From: Microcoleus sp. FACHB-672
Lineage (GTDB): Bacteria > Cyanobacteriota > Cyanobacteriia > Cyanobacteriales > Oscillatoriaceae
Assembly (NCBI RefSeq): GCF_014695725.1
Contig: NZ_JACJOU010000019.1
Location: forward strand, 186,001-250,000
Length of the DNA: 64,000 bases
Direction: 5' to 3'
Below the pieces are notes generated by a model, which saw nothing but the letters and a program-made list of their open reading frames with translations, was not told where the DNA came from and did no database searches. How positions within the stretch are numbered: position 1 is the first letter of the stretch; each line of letters opens with the position of its first letter. A program made the translations under genes and the position numbers. Below, piece after piece: positions 56,301 to 63,552 of this stretch.

Positions 56301-58691
56301 ACCGAATTCATCGTTCATGTCTTTATCAGACACTGGATAGAGCCGGTTAAAGAAACATTGAATTCACTGCGGGAAGCTTATGCAGTTGCACTCGAAACTG
56401 GAGATTTAGAATACGCTGCCTATTCAGTTCATTTCTACTGTTGTTATGCCTTTTTAAGCGGAAAAGAATTGGAGCAATTGGAGTTAGAGATAGAAACTTA
56501 CGCCCAGGCCATGCGCCAAATTGGGCAAGAAAGAACCGATGAGGGAGATGAGTTGTATTATCAGGAAGCTCTGCAATTGCTCAGCCAGGCAGCTTTGAAC
56601 TTGCTAGGCCACTCACAAAACCCTTGTTATTTGATTGGCACCGCTTATGACGAACGAGCGATGCTGCCTGTGCTTGAAAAGGCGAATGACCGCACTGGAA
56701 GTTACTATGTGTACTTCAAAAAATTAATACTTTGCTACTTGTTTGGTGAGCAAGGGCAAGCAGTCGCCAATGCCGAATTAGCTGAAAAATATATAGATGG
56801 CGGAACCGCCCTTCTCTGGATTCCTCAATTTTATTTTTATGATTCTCTAGTGCGTCTTGCACTCGCTACTAATGCTGAGCAACCCTCTAGCAAAGCAGAG
56901 AAAAAGCTCCTCCAAAACCGCACAATTCAAAAGGTAATTTCCAATCAGAAAAAAATGAAAAAATGGGCGCATCATGCACCTAGGAATAACTCGCATAAAT
57001 ATCAGCTTGTGGAGGCTGAACTTTGCCGGCTTTTAGGAAAAGATCCCCTCGCAGTAGATTATTACGACAAAGCCATTACCCTCGCCAAAGATAACGAATA
57101 CATCCATGAAGCGGCTATCGCTTACGAACTCGCCGCCAAGTTTTATTTATCCAAAGGAAAAGAATTAGCTGCTAGATCTTATATGCAGGAAGCTCGTTAT
57201 TGTTATCAGCTATGGGGGGCAGTTGCTAAAATCAAGGATTTAGAAACGCGATATCCCCAATTACTGACCACAACTCAATCAGGAATTCAAGCTGTTAAAA
57301 CTTCTGTATCCGTAACAACTACTGGTACTACTTCAAACTTGGATATTGCTACAGCGCTTAAAGCTTCTCAAGCAATTTCCGGCGAAATTATACTGGATAA
57401 GTTACTCTCTAGTTTAATGAAGATTCTGATGGAGAATGCGGGAGCGCAAAAAGGCTATCTGGTTTTACCAAGTCAGGGGAACCTACTAGTTGAAGCGTCA
57501 GGGTCAATCAGTAACGAACAGGTAACTGTCTTGCAGTCAATCCCCCTTGAAACCTGTGGGGGACTGTCGGAAGCAATTATTAATTATGTTGCGAGAACCA
57601 AAGAAAGCGTAGTTTTGGATGATGCTGCTCAAGAGGGGCAGTTTACTAAGGAATCTTATATCCAAAATAATCAGATAAAATCGATTCTGTGCGTGCCGCT
57701 GATCAACCAAGGCCAACTCATCAGTATTGTTTACTTGGAAAATAACCTGACGGCAGGAGCGTTTACTCCTGAACGAGTGGAGCTTTTACAATTGTTATCC
57801 GGACAGGCAGCGATTTCGATTCAAAATTCTAAGCTTTATACAGAAGTCCGCGAGAATGAAAGCCGGCTGGCTCAACTCAACCAAGCCTACGAACGTTTTG
57901 TACCCAGCCAGTTTCTCCAGTTTTTAGAAAAATCCAGCATTATCGATGTGGAATTAGGCGATCAGGTGCAGTTAGAAATGTCGGTGCTGTTCTCCGACAT
58001 TCGCGACTTCACCACCCTCAGTGAAAGTATGACACCGGCAGATAATTTTAAATTTATTAATTCCTACTTGAGCCGTATGGAGCCGGCTATCACTGAGAAT
58101 CACGGGTTTATCGATAAATACATTGGCGATGCGATTATGGCGCTATTTAGTGGGGAGGCAGATAATGCGGTGAAAGCGGGAATTGCCATGCTGCACCGGC
58201 TCACTGAATACAATCAACATCGCCGTAAATTTGGCTACCCACCGATTCAAAATGGCATCGGTATCAACACCGGCACCTTAATGTTAGGAACCGTTGGCGG
58301 ACAAAACCGCATGGACGGTACCGTAATTTCTGACGCTGTTAATTTAGCTTCTCGTGTGGAAAGTTTAACCAAAAATTACGGAGTCTCGCTGCTAATTACC
58401 GAGCAAACTTATTCGCGCCTAAAAAATTCATCCCAATACGCAATCCGTACCATCGATACGGTGAAGGTTAAGGGAAAATCTGAAGCCGTGACAGTTTATG
58501 AGGTGTTTGATGCTAATCCGCCAGAAATTAAAGAGGGCAAGTTAGCCACCCTGCCATTGTTTGCAGAAGCTTTGGAGTTTTACTCGGAAGGAAAGTTAGC
58601 AGAGGCGGCACGACTGTTTAAGGATTGTCTGTGTCAAAATCAGGGCGACCTCGTGGCGCAAATTTATTTTGAGCGATGTCAAAAACACTAG
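53319..58691 (+). CDS. kinase-like / AAA-ATPase / GAF / class III nucleotide cyclase hybrid
   Basis: The product is 1790 residues from ATG 53319 (MLSIPGVTVQTLLYES, the usual N-terminus of this family). Residues 1 to about 270 form a kinase-like domain with catalytic loop HKDINPSN (the usual Lys is Asn) and IIDFSIS instead of DFG. Then comes an AAA-type ATPase with Walker A AGYSGIGKSALVQ and Walker B-like LALFLDDLQW, and a long helical repeat region. A GAF domain covers about 1365-1520. A class III cyclase follows from about 1560: VLFSDIRDFTTLSESM and IDKYIGDAIMALF carry the two metal Asp residues and the base-selecting Lys, and MDGTVISDAVNLASRVE is the late motif. Relatives usually end in a His kinase. 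It makes cAMP or cGMP (inference). A response regulator follows 40 bases later. Confidence 0.93.
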   Translation: MLSIPGVTVQTLLYESASSLIYRAARESDSQPIILKLLKDSYPTPQELVRYRTEYRITRSLEKPGVVQVYDLQKYQNTLVMFVEDFGGESLAFWMQRCRFSLEEFLQIAIEAARSLGQIHAAGVIHKDINPSNIVYNRQTGQLKIIDFSISTQLTRENPVLKTPGVLEGTLAYISPEQTGRMNRVLDYRTDFYSLGISFYQILTNQLPFTTTDPLELVHCHIAKQPLPPSEVNLGIPQLVSDIVMKLIAKTAEERYQSAYGLQADLEECRQQLHSTGIISNFPLGRHDISDKFQLPQKLYGRQLEIETLLAAFERASDFKSELMLIAGYSGIGKSALVQEIYKPITKKRGYFITGKFDQYQRNIPYSGIIRAFQELIKQLLTESEAQLNQWRKKLLEALGLNGQVIVEVIPELELIVGKQTAVPELGPDESQNRFNLAFKNFIKVFTQPEHPLALFLDDLQWSDGASLKLMQLLMNAASPGLFLMGAYRDNEVGAAHPLMLAVEEIAKKGAIINRIFLSPLDFFSVSKIICEALNSSEEKVKVFAELVEVKTGGNPFFMNEFLKSLYTENLLKFDIQSLSWQWELEQIKARDFTDNVVELMAGKIQKLPKETQEILKLAACIGNQFDLNLLTSILKKPLRETTTALFAAVAENLVTPLNNMGDVELALIALELPDSLFSITQSQSLEYKFVHDRIQQAAYSLIPTNTKEAVHRQIGQFLLKNTPPNKREEKIFDIVNKFNFALKLITERTEKDDLAQLNLTAGKKAKLSAAYQPALTYLQTGIELLASDSWQQQYHLTLSLYEQAAEAAYLNADFNLMNQFIEAVLSRAKTVLDKVKAYEVKIQAHVAQAKLNKAIHIALEILNLLGVKLPKQPNNLDILWGLLQAKLKIGSQPIASLVDLPVMTDPYPKAAMRILAKIAGAAYSSAPMLMPLIVFQKIRLSIEWGNTSESAFAYSFYGLILCGVVGDIETGYQFGQLALNLLSRLNTREVKARTEFIVHVFIRHWIEPVKETLNSLREAYAVALETGDLEYAAYSVHFYCCYAFLSGKELEQLELEIETYAQAMRQIGQERTDEGDELYYQEALQLLSQAALNLLGHSQNPCYLIGTAYDERAMLPVLEKANDRTGSYYVYFKKLILCYLFGEQGQAVANAELAEKYIDGGTALLWIPQFYFYDSLVRLALATNAEQPSSKAEKKLLQNRTIQKVISNQKKMKKWAHHAPRNNSHKYQLVEAELCRLLGKDPLAVDYYDKAITLAKDNEYIHEAAIAYELAAKFYLSKGKELAARSYMQEARYCYQLWGAVAKIKDLETRYPQLLTTTQSGIQAVKTSVSVTTTGTTSNLDIATALKASQAISGEIILDKLLSSLMKILMENAGAQKGYLVLPSQGNLLVEASGSISNEQVTVLQSIPLETCGGLSEAIINYVARTKESVVLDDAAQEGQFTKESYIQNNQIKSILCVPLINQGQLISIVYLENNLTAGAFTPERVELLQLLSGQAAISIQNSKLYTEVRENESRLAQLNQAYERFVPSQFLQFLEKSSIIDVELGDQVQLEMSVLFSDIRDFTTLSESMTPADNFKFINSYLSRMEPAITENHGFIDKYIGDAIMALFSGEADNAVKAGIAMLHRLTEYNQHRRKFGYPPIQNGIGINTGTLMLGTVGGQNRMDGTVISDAVNLASRVESLTKNYGVSLLITEQTYSRLKNSSQYAIRTIDTVKVKGKSEAVTVYEVFDANPPEIKEGKLATLPLFAEALEFYSEGKLAEAARLFKDCLCQNQGDLVAQIYFERCQKH

Positions 58692-58731
58692 ATAAAATCT
58701 AATTCGTTAGAAGTGAAGAAAATCTATTTTT

Positions 58732-59430
58732 ATGAGGATTATTCTAGTTGAAGATGAGCCAGATTTGGGTGCGGCAATTAAGCGCACACTCCATCAAGAA
58801 GCGTATGTGGTTGATTGGGCGCAAGATGGCGATGAAGCTTGGGGTTATTTAGAAAGCCAGTGGACAGAATACTCGCTAGGAATTCTTGATTGGTTGCTGC
58901 CTGGGGTGTCGGGATTGGAGTTATGTAAACGACTGCGAAAGCGGAACAATTCCATGCCGGTGCTGATGCTAACTGCAAAAGATCGGATGGAAGATAAAGT
59001 GGCTGGATTGGATGCCGGCGCGGATGACTATTTAGTGAAGCCCTTTGGCATGGCAGAATTATTGGCGCGGTTGCGTGCACTACAGCGACGATCTCCGCAA
59101 ATTCAATCCCAACAGTTGCACTTTGGCAATTTCACGCTAGATTATGGCACCCGCACGCTTGGTTTTCAAGACGCTGCCGGTCAGCCGCAAGTTATTTCTT
59201 TGACGAACAAAGAATTTCAGTTATTAGAGTATTTCATTAGGCATCCTAATCAAATTGTGACCCGCGACCAACTGCTCAATCAACTATGGGAATTGGGTGC
59301 AGAACCGGCAAGTAATGTCGTAGCAGCTCAGATGCGTTTGTTGCGACGCAAACTGCAAGAAAAAGGCTACGATCAGCTAATAGAAACCGTTTATGGGCTG
59401 GGATATCGCTTTAATCCAACAGAGCGATGA
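58732..59430 (+). CDS. OmpR-family response regulator
   Basis: The 232-residue protein has a receiver domain (1 to about 120) with the acidic pair in LVEDEPD, the phospho-acceptor Asp in LGILDWLLPG and the Lys in DDYLVKPFG. A winged-helix domain (about 128-230) follows, with SLTNKEFQLLEYFIRHPNQIV and VYGLGYRF. It resembles the RppA/ManR-type orphan regulators of cyanobacteria. No His kinase gene is adjacent; the closest signalling gene is the kinase-cyclase gene 40 bases upstream, so co-transcription is likely and a functional link possible. The ATG is preceded by an AT-rich stretch and a weak ribosome binding site. Confidence 0.93.
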   Translation: MRIILVEDEPDLGAAIKRTLHQEAYVVDWAQDGDEAWGYLESQWTEYSLGILDWLLPGVSGLELCKRLRKRNNSMPVLMLTAKDRMEDKVAGLDAGADDYLVKPFGMAELLARLRALQRRSPQIQSQQLHFGNFTLDYGTRTLGFQDAAGQPQVISLTNKEFQLLEYFIRHPNQIVTRDQLLNQLWELGAEPASNVVAAQMRLLRRKLQEKGYDQLIETVYGLGYRFNPTER

Positions 59431-59517
59431 AAATGAACTTTACTGTCTCCACTTTCTTTGCGGCTGCGATGGAAATAGCAAAAAGAGGATGCAGCCAATT
59501 TAATGCGGTGAAAATAT

Positions 59518-60573
59518 TTAAGTTTCAGTGGTTAATTCTGCATCCCCTTTCATTTCGTCTATTTCAAACCAGTTAATAAAAACTCCTGCCAATGGAATCG
59601 CAATAAAAATGCCTAGCAGACCTGCGGCTCTTGCCCCTACCAATAAAGCAAAAAACACAACAACAGGATGAATATTCAATGAATTTTGCATGATTCTTGG
59701 ATAAATTATATTATCTTGAATCTGCTGAAGAACGATGCAAGCCAACAAAACTTTCAGCGCTAGCCAAACATTTTGCGCTAGCACAATGAAAGAAATTAAG
59801 CCAATTCCTAGGGCTGCTCCAATTCCGGGTATTAAATCAAAAATTCCAACCAGTACCGCCAAAATTAAAGGAAACTTTACTTGTAAAATTAAAAGAACGA
59901 TAAAAGTTGAAGTCACTAAAAATAACATCAACACAATTTGGCCTTGAAAAAAACCTAAGAAGTTACGCTCAACGATCACTGTCAAGCGCTTGTGTAAATG
60001 ACGGGGAATAACTTTAAGCATCAGTGTCCAAAGCTTTTTTCCATCCAAAAGCATGAAAAAAGCAATGACCATAATTAATATAAAGTTTAACAAATTTGTT
60101 AAAAACATTTGTAAGACGGCAAGACTAGAAACAACTCCTGCTAAAGCTTGATTTCTTAATTGTTCTTCAACAACCCGCAAATTAACTTGAAGACTTCGCT
60201 CTCGCAAGAAATTTTCTACTCGTTCCGAGAGTGGGGCAAGGGCGTTGACAAAGTCCGTGACGCTATCAATCAATTGCTGACCTTGGGATAAAAGCGTGAC
60301 GCCTACGGTAACAGTTAGACCGCCAATTACTAGAAATCCTAGTAAAAAAACAACGCCAACTGCTGCCCCGTGGGGTAAAAATCGGCGCAGCCATTTCACG
60401 GGATAGCTCAACAAAAAAGCAACAATTGCCGCAATTGTAAAAACAACAATAACTGTTTCAAAATATTGTAAAAGCCGCAGGCCGGCCCACCCCACAGCAA
60501 ATAAAAGTAAAAAACGAATCAATACTAAGTTAGTTAGCCTATCCCAGACATCTTTGGTAGCAGGAACACTCAT
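59518..60573 (-). CDS. AI-2E family transporter-like membrane protein
   Basis: The 351-residue product has eight or so membrane segments and the architecture of the AI-2E (YdiK/TqsA) family: two N-terminal helices, a soluble helical stretch (LIDSVTDFVNALAPLSERVENFLRER), then helices with FLLGFLVIGGLTV and the late IFDLIPGIGAALGIGLISFIVLA and NIIYPRIMQNSLNIHPVVVFFALLVG. Those last two are family signatures. Members are permeases or exporters; some exchange ions and protons. The start was set at ATG 60573 (MSVPATKDVW); the frame is open 18 codons further. It converges on the response regulator. Confidence 0.9.
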   Translation of the reverse strand: MSVPATKDVWDRLTNLVLIRFLLLFAVGWAGLRLLQYFETVIVVFTIAAIVAFLLSYPVKWLRRFLPHGAAVGVVFLLGFLVIGGLTVTVGVTLLSQGQQLIDSVTDFVNALAPLSERVENFLRERSLQVNLRVVEEQLRNQALAGVVSSLAVLQMFLTNLLNFILIMVIAFFMLLDGKKLWTLMLKVIPRHLHKRLTVIVERNFLGFFQGQIVLMLFLVTSTFIVLLILQVKFPLILAVLVGIFDLIPGIGAALGIGLISFIVLAQNVWLALKVLLACIVLQQIQDNIIYPRIMQNSLNIHPVVVFFALLVGARAAGLLGIFIAIPLAGVFINWFEIDEMKGDAELTTET

Positions 60574-61072
60574 TTTTATCACTAGCCCTGAATAAATATA
60601 TGAAATAGTTTTTGATGTAATAGGCATTTAAGCACTAGCGCAAAGGCCAGCAACTTGAACAGCACTCCTTGTGGCTGCAAATGATCGGCAATTCTTGCCC
60701 TGTTTTGAGTCCTATTAATTGAGAACTTTAACAGCAGCCGATAAGACCACTCTCATGACAATAAATTAGCACCAGCATCGGCTCCGGCAAATCTACCGCC
60801 CGGTACATCTAGCTTTCGCTTTTCTTTCCGTCTGCGTGGCCGCAAATTTTACTTTTCAGATATATTTTCACTTAGTAATCTACTGGCTGATGTATCGCAG
60901 ACATCTAATCCTTCTTTGCTGCAAGCATCGAAGATTAACCTCAAACTTTTTAGCCAAAAGCCGGCAGTCTCGCCTTTTTCCCAAATTACGCCCAGAACCG
61001 CACAAAAAAGGGGCCGGCAAACAGCCCGCCCCGCAAGACATTCAGGGGATTCTCTCCCTTGTTGCCCCGATT
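60574..61072. other. spacer between petN and the AI-2E gene
   Basis: No gene was found in this 499-base stretch apart from frames that overlap petN or run antisense to it. It contains the petN terminator at 61003-61032. Confidence 0.4.
61003..61032 (-). terminator. intrinsic terminator of petN
   Basis: On the minus strand GGGGCGGGC pairs with GCCGGCCCC (one mismatch) around a short loop and is followed directly by TTTTTT. It lies about 40 bases after the petN stop codon. Confidence 0.8.
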
Positions 61073-61162
61073 CTACAAACCGTTGCGGCCCCAGACCACC
61101 ATTGCAATAGAGAACGTAAATACAACCAGTAGCGAAGTCCAACCAAGCGTCAGAATATCCAT
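61073..61162 (-). CDS. petN: cytochrome b6f complex subunit 8 (PetN)
   Basis: A 29-residue frame starts at ATG 61162 and reads [19 protein letters not shown] and then [10 protein letters not shown]. This is PetN almost residue for residue, as known in cyanobacteria and chloroplasts, including the single membrane span and the WGRNGL end. PetN is a structural subunit of the cytochrome b6f complex in thylakoids. It is too short for ORF finders with usual limits, and longer frames on both strands cover it. It stands alone on the minus strand, followed by a strong terminator; the gene at 61247 is divergent. Confidence 0.95.
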   Translation of the reverse strand: MDILTLGWTSLLVVFTFSIAMVVWGRNGL

Positions 61163-61246
61163 AGCTATGCCTTAAGAAAAACCGTCCAAAATAACTCCAA
61201 GCCTTATATTATGTCAATTTGAGCCATCTCGGTCAGTGACATTATC

Positions 61247-61705
61247 GTGAACAACTTCTCAGAACTCGATCTCGCAGCAGAACGTATAGAATCGCTCAAA
61301 GCCGGCATCTTGTCTGCTTTTGCCTTATTGCTGGCTTTTGGTACGATCGCTGCGATCAATCAGCTAATCTTGGCCAAGCAGTTTGACCCCCTTGTGGGGT
61401 TGCAGATCGCGACTGTCGATATTCATTTGCTAATTAGTAGCGCAGTTGCGTGGCTGAGTGGCTTTCTCTTTGGCATCACTTACCGCTACATTATCCGGCA
61501 GGACAATAATTCTCACCTTCAAGAGGGTGCGGTGTTCGCCTTCGGACTGGTACGCGGATTGGCCCAGCTAGATGTGGGGCTGAAGTTTCAGGACAGCTTT
61601 TGGCCATTTGTAGTTCTGGCGCTGGAGAGTGTGCTGCTGTTTGCAATCGCCCGTTTCACCCTCGACTTGGCCATTCAGAGCCGGTGGGTTAAGCCTTTTA
61701 AATGA
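61247..61705 (+). CDS. unknown integral membrane protein
   Basis: The 152-residue product has about four hydrophobic segments (AGILSAFALLLAFGTIAAINQLIL, VDIHLLISSAVAWLSGFLFGITY, the AVFAFGLVRGLAQLDVG stretch, and SFWPFVVLALESVLLFAIARFTLDL). I know of similar conserved cyanobacterial membrane proteins without assigned function but cannot name a family. The start is GTG 61247 (MNNFSELDLAAERI). It is divergent from petN, with 84 bases between start codons, so their promoters share that spacer. Confidence 0.75.
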   Translation: MNNFSELDLAAERIESLKAGILSAFALLLAFGTIAAINQLILAKQFDPLVGLQIATVDIHLLISSAVAWLSGFLFGITYRYIIRQDNNSHLQEGAVFAFGLVRGLAQLDVGLKFQDSFWPFVVLALESVLLFAIARFTLDLAIQSRWVKPFK

Positions 61706-61844
61706 GCCGGTGAATTTGAAAGGCTTAATCCCTATCCGCTTAAGTGTGAGGGAAGGGGAGAAAATCTTCCCTTAAAAACCCTTTTTTAAACCGGCTAGGG
61801 GGATTTCAAAACAGCAAAAAGAAAAGTCTATTTTGCCGGCACAC

Positions 61845-62522
61845 TTAACTTAACTTAAATTCCGCAAACTCTGGCTGGCCGTACATCATATTGCGATCAA
61901 CCGCTGACAAAATTTTATTATTTGCCGCTTCTGAAGCTAGACACTGGCACACCAAATGCGCCACATCTGCGCGGTGAATCGTGCCGGCAACCCGATGATC
62001 TTCGGTGAGGAGGCCATTGCCGGTTGCCGGTTCCGATTTTAATCCACCGGGTCGAATAATTGTGTAAGTCAGGCCACTATTGATCAAATGTTGCTCAGCT
62101 TTTTCTTTCTCAACCAAAACCGGCCCTAGAGTTTGTAAAGCTTGTGGCGGCAATGCTAGCACACTCTCGCCGGCACCAATTGAAGAAACCAAAATAAACT
62201 TTTGCACACCCGCTTTCACCGCAGCATCAATCAGGTTTTTATTGCCCAAATAATCTGCTCTTTCCCCATCTTTTGGTAAACCGCCAATTGTGCTAATCAC
62301 GGCATAAATCGGCTCATCTCCCTGCATCGCCTGCTCAACAGCCGCCACATCCAAAGCATCGCCTGTCGCGACTTTAAGACCCATCGATTCCAGTTGAGTC
62401 CGGTTTGTCTCGCTTCTCAGTAGTGCTTTCACCTTTACTGCTTGGTTCATCAAACAGAAAGCGATTTGCTCACCCACTCCCCGACTCGCGCCGGCTAGAA
62501 AAACATAAGATTCTGTTGTCAT
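61845..62522 (-). CDS. atypical SDR, NAD(P)H-binding oxidoreductase
   Basis: The 225-residue protein has an N-terminal Rossmann fold with VFLAGASRGVGEQIAF (a GxxxxGxG nucleotide loop) and the SDR_a5-like central motifs VQKFILVSSIGAG and YTIIRPGGLKSEP. A late THRADVA-like segment (GTIHRADVAHLVCQCL) is also family-typical. Relatives include the Tic62/YcF39-related NmrA-type proteins of oxygenic phototrophs; the substrate is not known. ATG start with a modest ribosome binding site. It stands alone. Confidence 0.9.
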   Translation of the reverse strand: MTTESYVFLAGASRGVGEQIAFCLMNQAVKVKALLRSETNRTQLESMGLKVATGDALDVAAVEQAMQGDEPIYAVISTIGGLPKDGERADYLGNKNLIDAAVKAGVQKFILVSSIGAGESVLALPPQALQTLGPVLVEKEKAEQHLINSGLTYTIIRPGGLKSEPATGNGLLTEDHRVAGTIHRADVAHLVCQCLASEAANNKILSAVDRNMMYGQPEFAEFKLS

Positions 62523-62593
62523 TTTTCCATCCTTTAGTTAACCCTGGTTGATCACAATATACTATAGTGCCGTTGTTAATTTACTTCTCAGAT

Positions 62594-62660
62594 GTAGGTT
62601 GAGTTGACATAGTACCCCTCCGTTTCACTTTGCTCAATCTATGAGCATGGGTTGGGCACT
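62594..62660. repeat. diverged copy of the GTTGGGTTGA palindrome
   Basis: GTAGGTTGAGTTGACATAG, CCCTCCGTTTCACTT and the later GGGTTGGGCAC match the order of parts in the repeat at 13766-13849, with several changes. It lies upstream of the SDR gene on the far side of its promoter. Confidence 0.55.
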
Positions 62661-62834
62661 GTAGAATCATATTAAATACATAGGTAAACGATCCTATTGT
62701 CCTATTTCAATCCACAATAGACCTGTTAAAAACTTTTAAAGCACATATTTAAAAACATTAAATCATTAACTAAATTTGCGCTTATCTATGGGTTAAAGAT
62801 AAAAAAAGAGATTAAATTCTTAAGATCGGTATCC

Positions 62835-62891
62835 AATAATTTGTAACGTGTTCTCTTAAAATCGAATAATTTGTAACGTGTTCTCTTAAAA
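62835..62891. repeat. two-copy direct repeat, 27 bases identical, 30-base period
   Basis: AATAATTTGTAACGTGTTCT plus CTTAAAA occurs at 62835-62861 and again at 62865-62891, separated by TCG. The spacing is close to three helical turns. It sits just beyond the 3' end of the minus-strand methyltransferase gene. Confidence 0.85.
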
Positions 62892-62902
62892 AGGTATTAA
62901 TT

Positions 62903-63520
62903 TCATGAACCGCTTTTACGCCCTACCATTACCAACCAAGATTGCTCTTCGCAAGGCAATCCGGGTGGGCGATAGTAATGATCTACAATCTCAAAACCGG
63001 CAGCTTCCAAACAAGGAGATAGGGTTTCATATTCCCAGCCGGCAACATAGCGATAGCCGGTGGGACGCGCACTGTAACCCTCCGTATCGCCGCGACACAG
63101 CGACATCACGATCACACCACCGGCAACCAGCGAGTTGTGCAAATCCCTCAGTACCTTCACCATTTGGCTGCTAGGAACGTGGATCAGCGACGCATTGGCA
63201 AAAATCCCATCAAACGTTGCCTGGGGTAGATCGAGACTCAAAAACGACTGCTGCCAAACCTCACAACCGGCTGCCTGCTGCGCCATTTCCACAAATGCCG
63301 GTGTCGCATCCAAACCGATCACCGTATGTCCCTGACCTTTGAATGCTACTAAATCACGTCCAGGGCCACAACCTATATCCAGAATTTTACCGGGATTTCT
63401 GGGCATCGCCGCCACTAAAGCATCCCGATTTTGGGACACATCATGATCCCAAGTGCCGGCGCGGAAAGATTCAGCCGTTAGCTGGTACTCCGCGATGGTC
63501 AGTTGTTCGTGCTTCTCCAC
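62903..63520 (-). CDS. class I SAM-dependent methyltransferase
   Basis: The 205-residue protein has the Rossmann-type SAM-binding core: motif I ILDIGCGPGRDLVAF at about 42-56, the acidic end of strand 2 in VIGLDATPAFVEMA, and later ATFDGIFANASLIHVP and LVAGGVIVMSLCRGD. It belongs to the Methyltransf_11/25 type. The substrate cannot be told from sequence. Its N-terminus is MEKHEQLTIAEYQLTAES. The next gene upstream on the same strand is the partial cyclase, whose stop lies 32 bases before this start, so the two may be co-transcribed. Confidence 0.9.
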   Translation of the reverse strand: MEKHEQLTIAEYQLTAESFRAGTWDHDVSQNRDALVAAMPRNPGKILDIGCGPGRDLVAFKGQGHTVIGLDATPAFVEMAQQAAGCEVWQQSFLSLDLPQATFDGIFANASLIHVPSSQMVKVLRDLHNSLVAGGVIVMSLCRGDTEGYSARPTGYRYVAGWEYETLSPCLEAAGFEIVDHYYRPPGLPCEEQSWLVMVGRKSGS

Positions 63521-63552
63521 AGTTCCTCAACCTTTTGAACCTCTCACATATC

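Noticed and set aside
60836-61142. Three overlapping frames of 64-98 codons on both strands
   Set aside because: They overlap petN or lie antisense to it and its terminator, have no recognisable protein features and no ribosome binding site. petN explains the coding signal.
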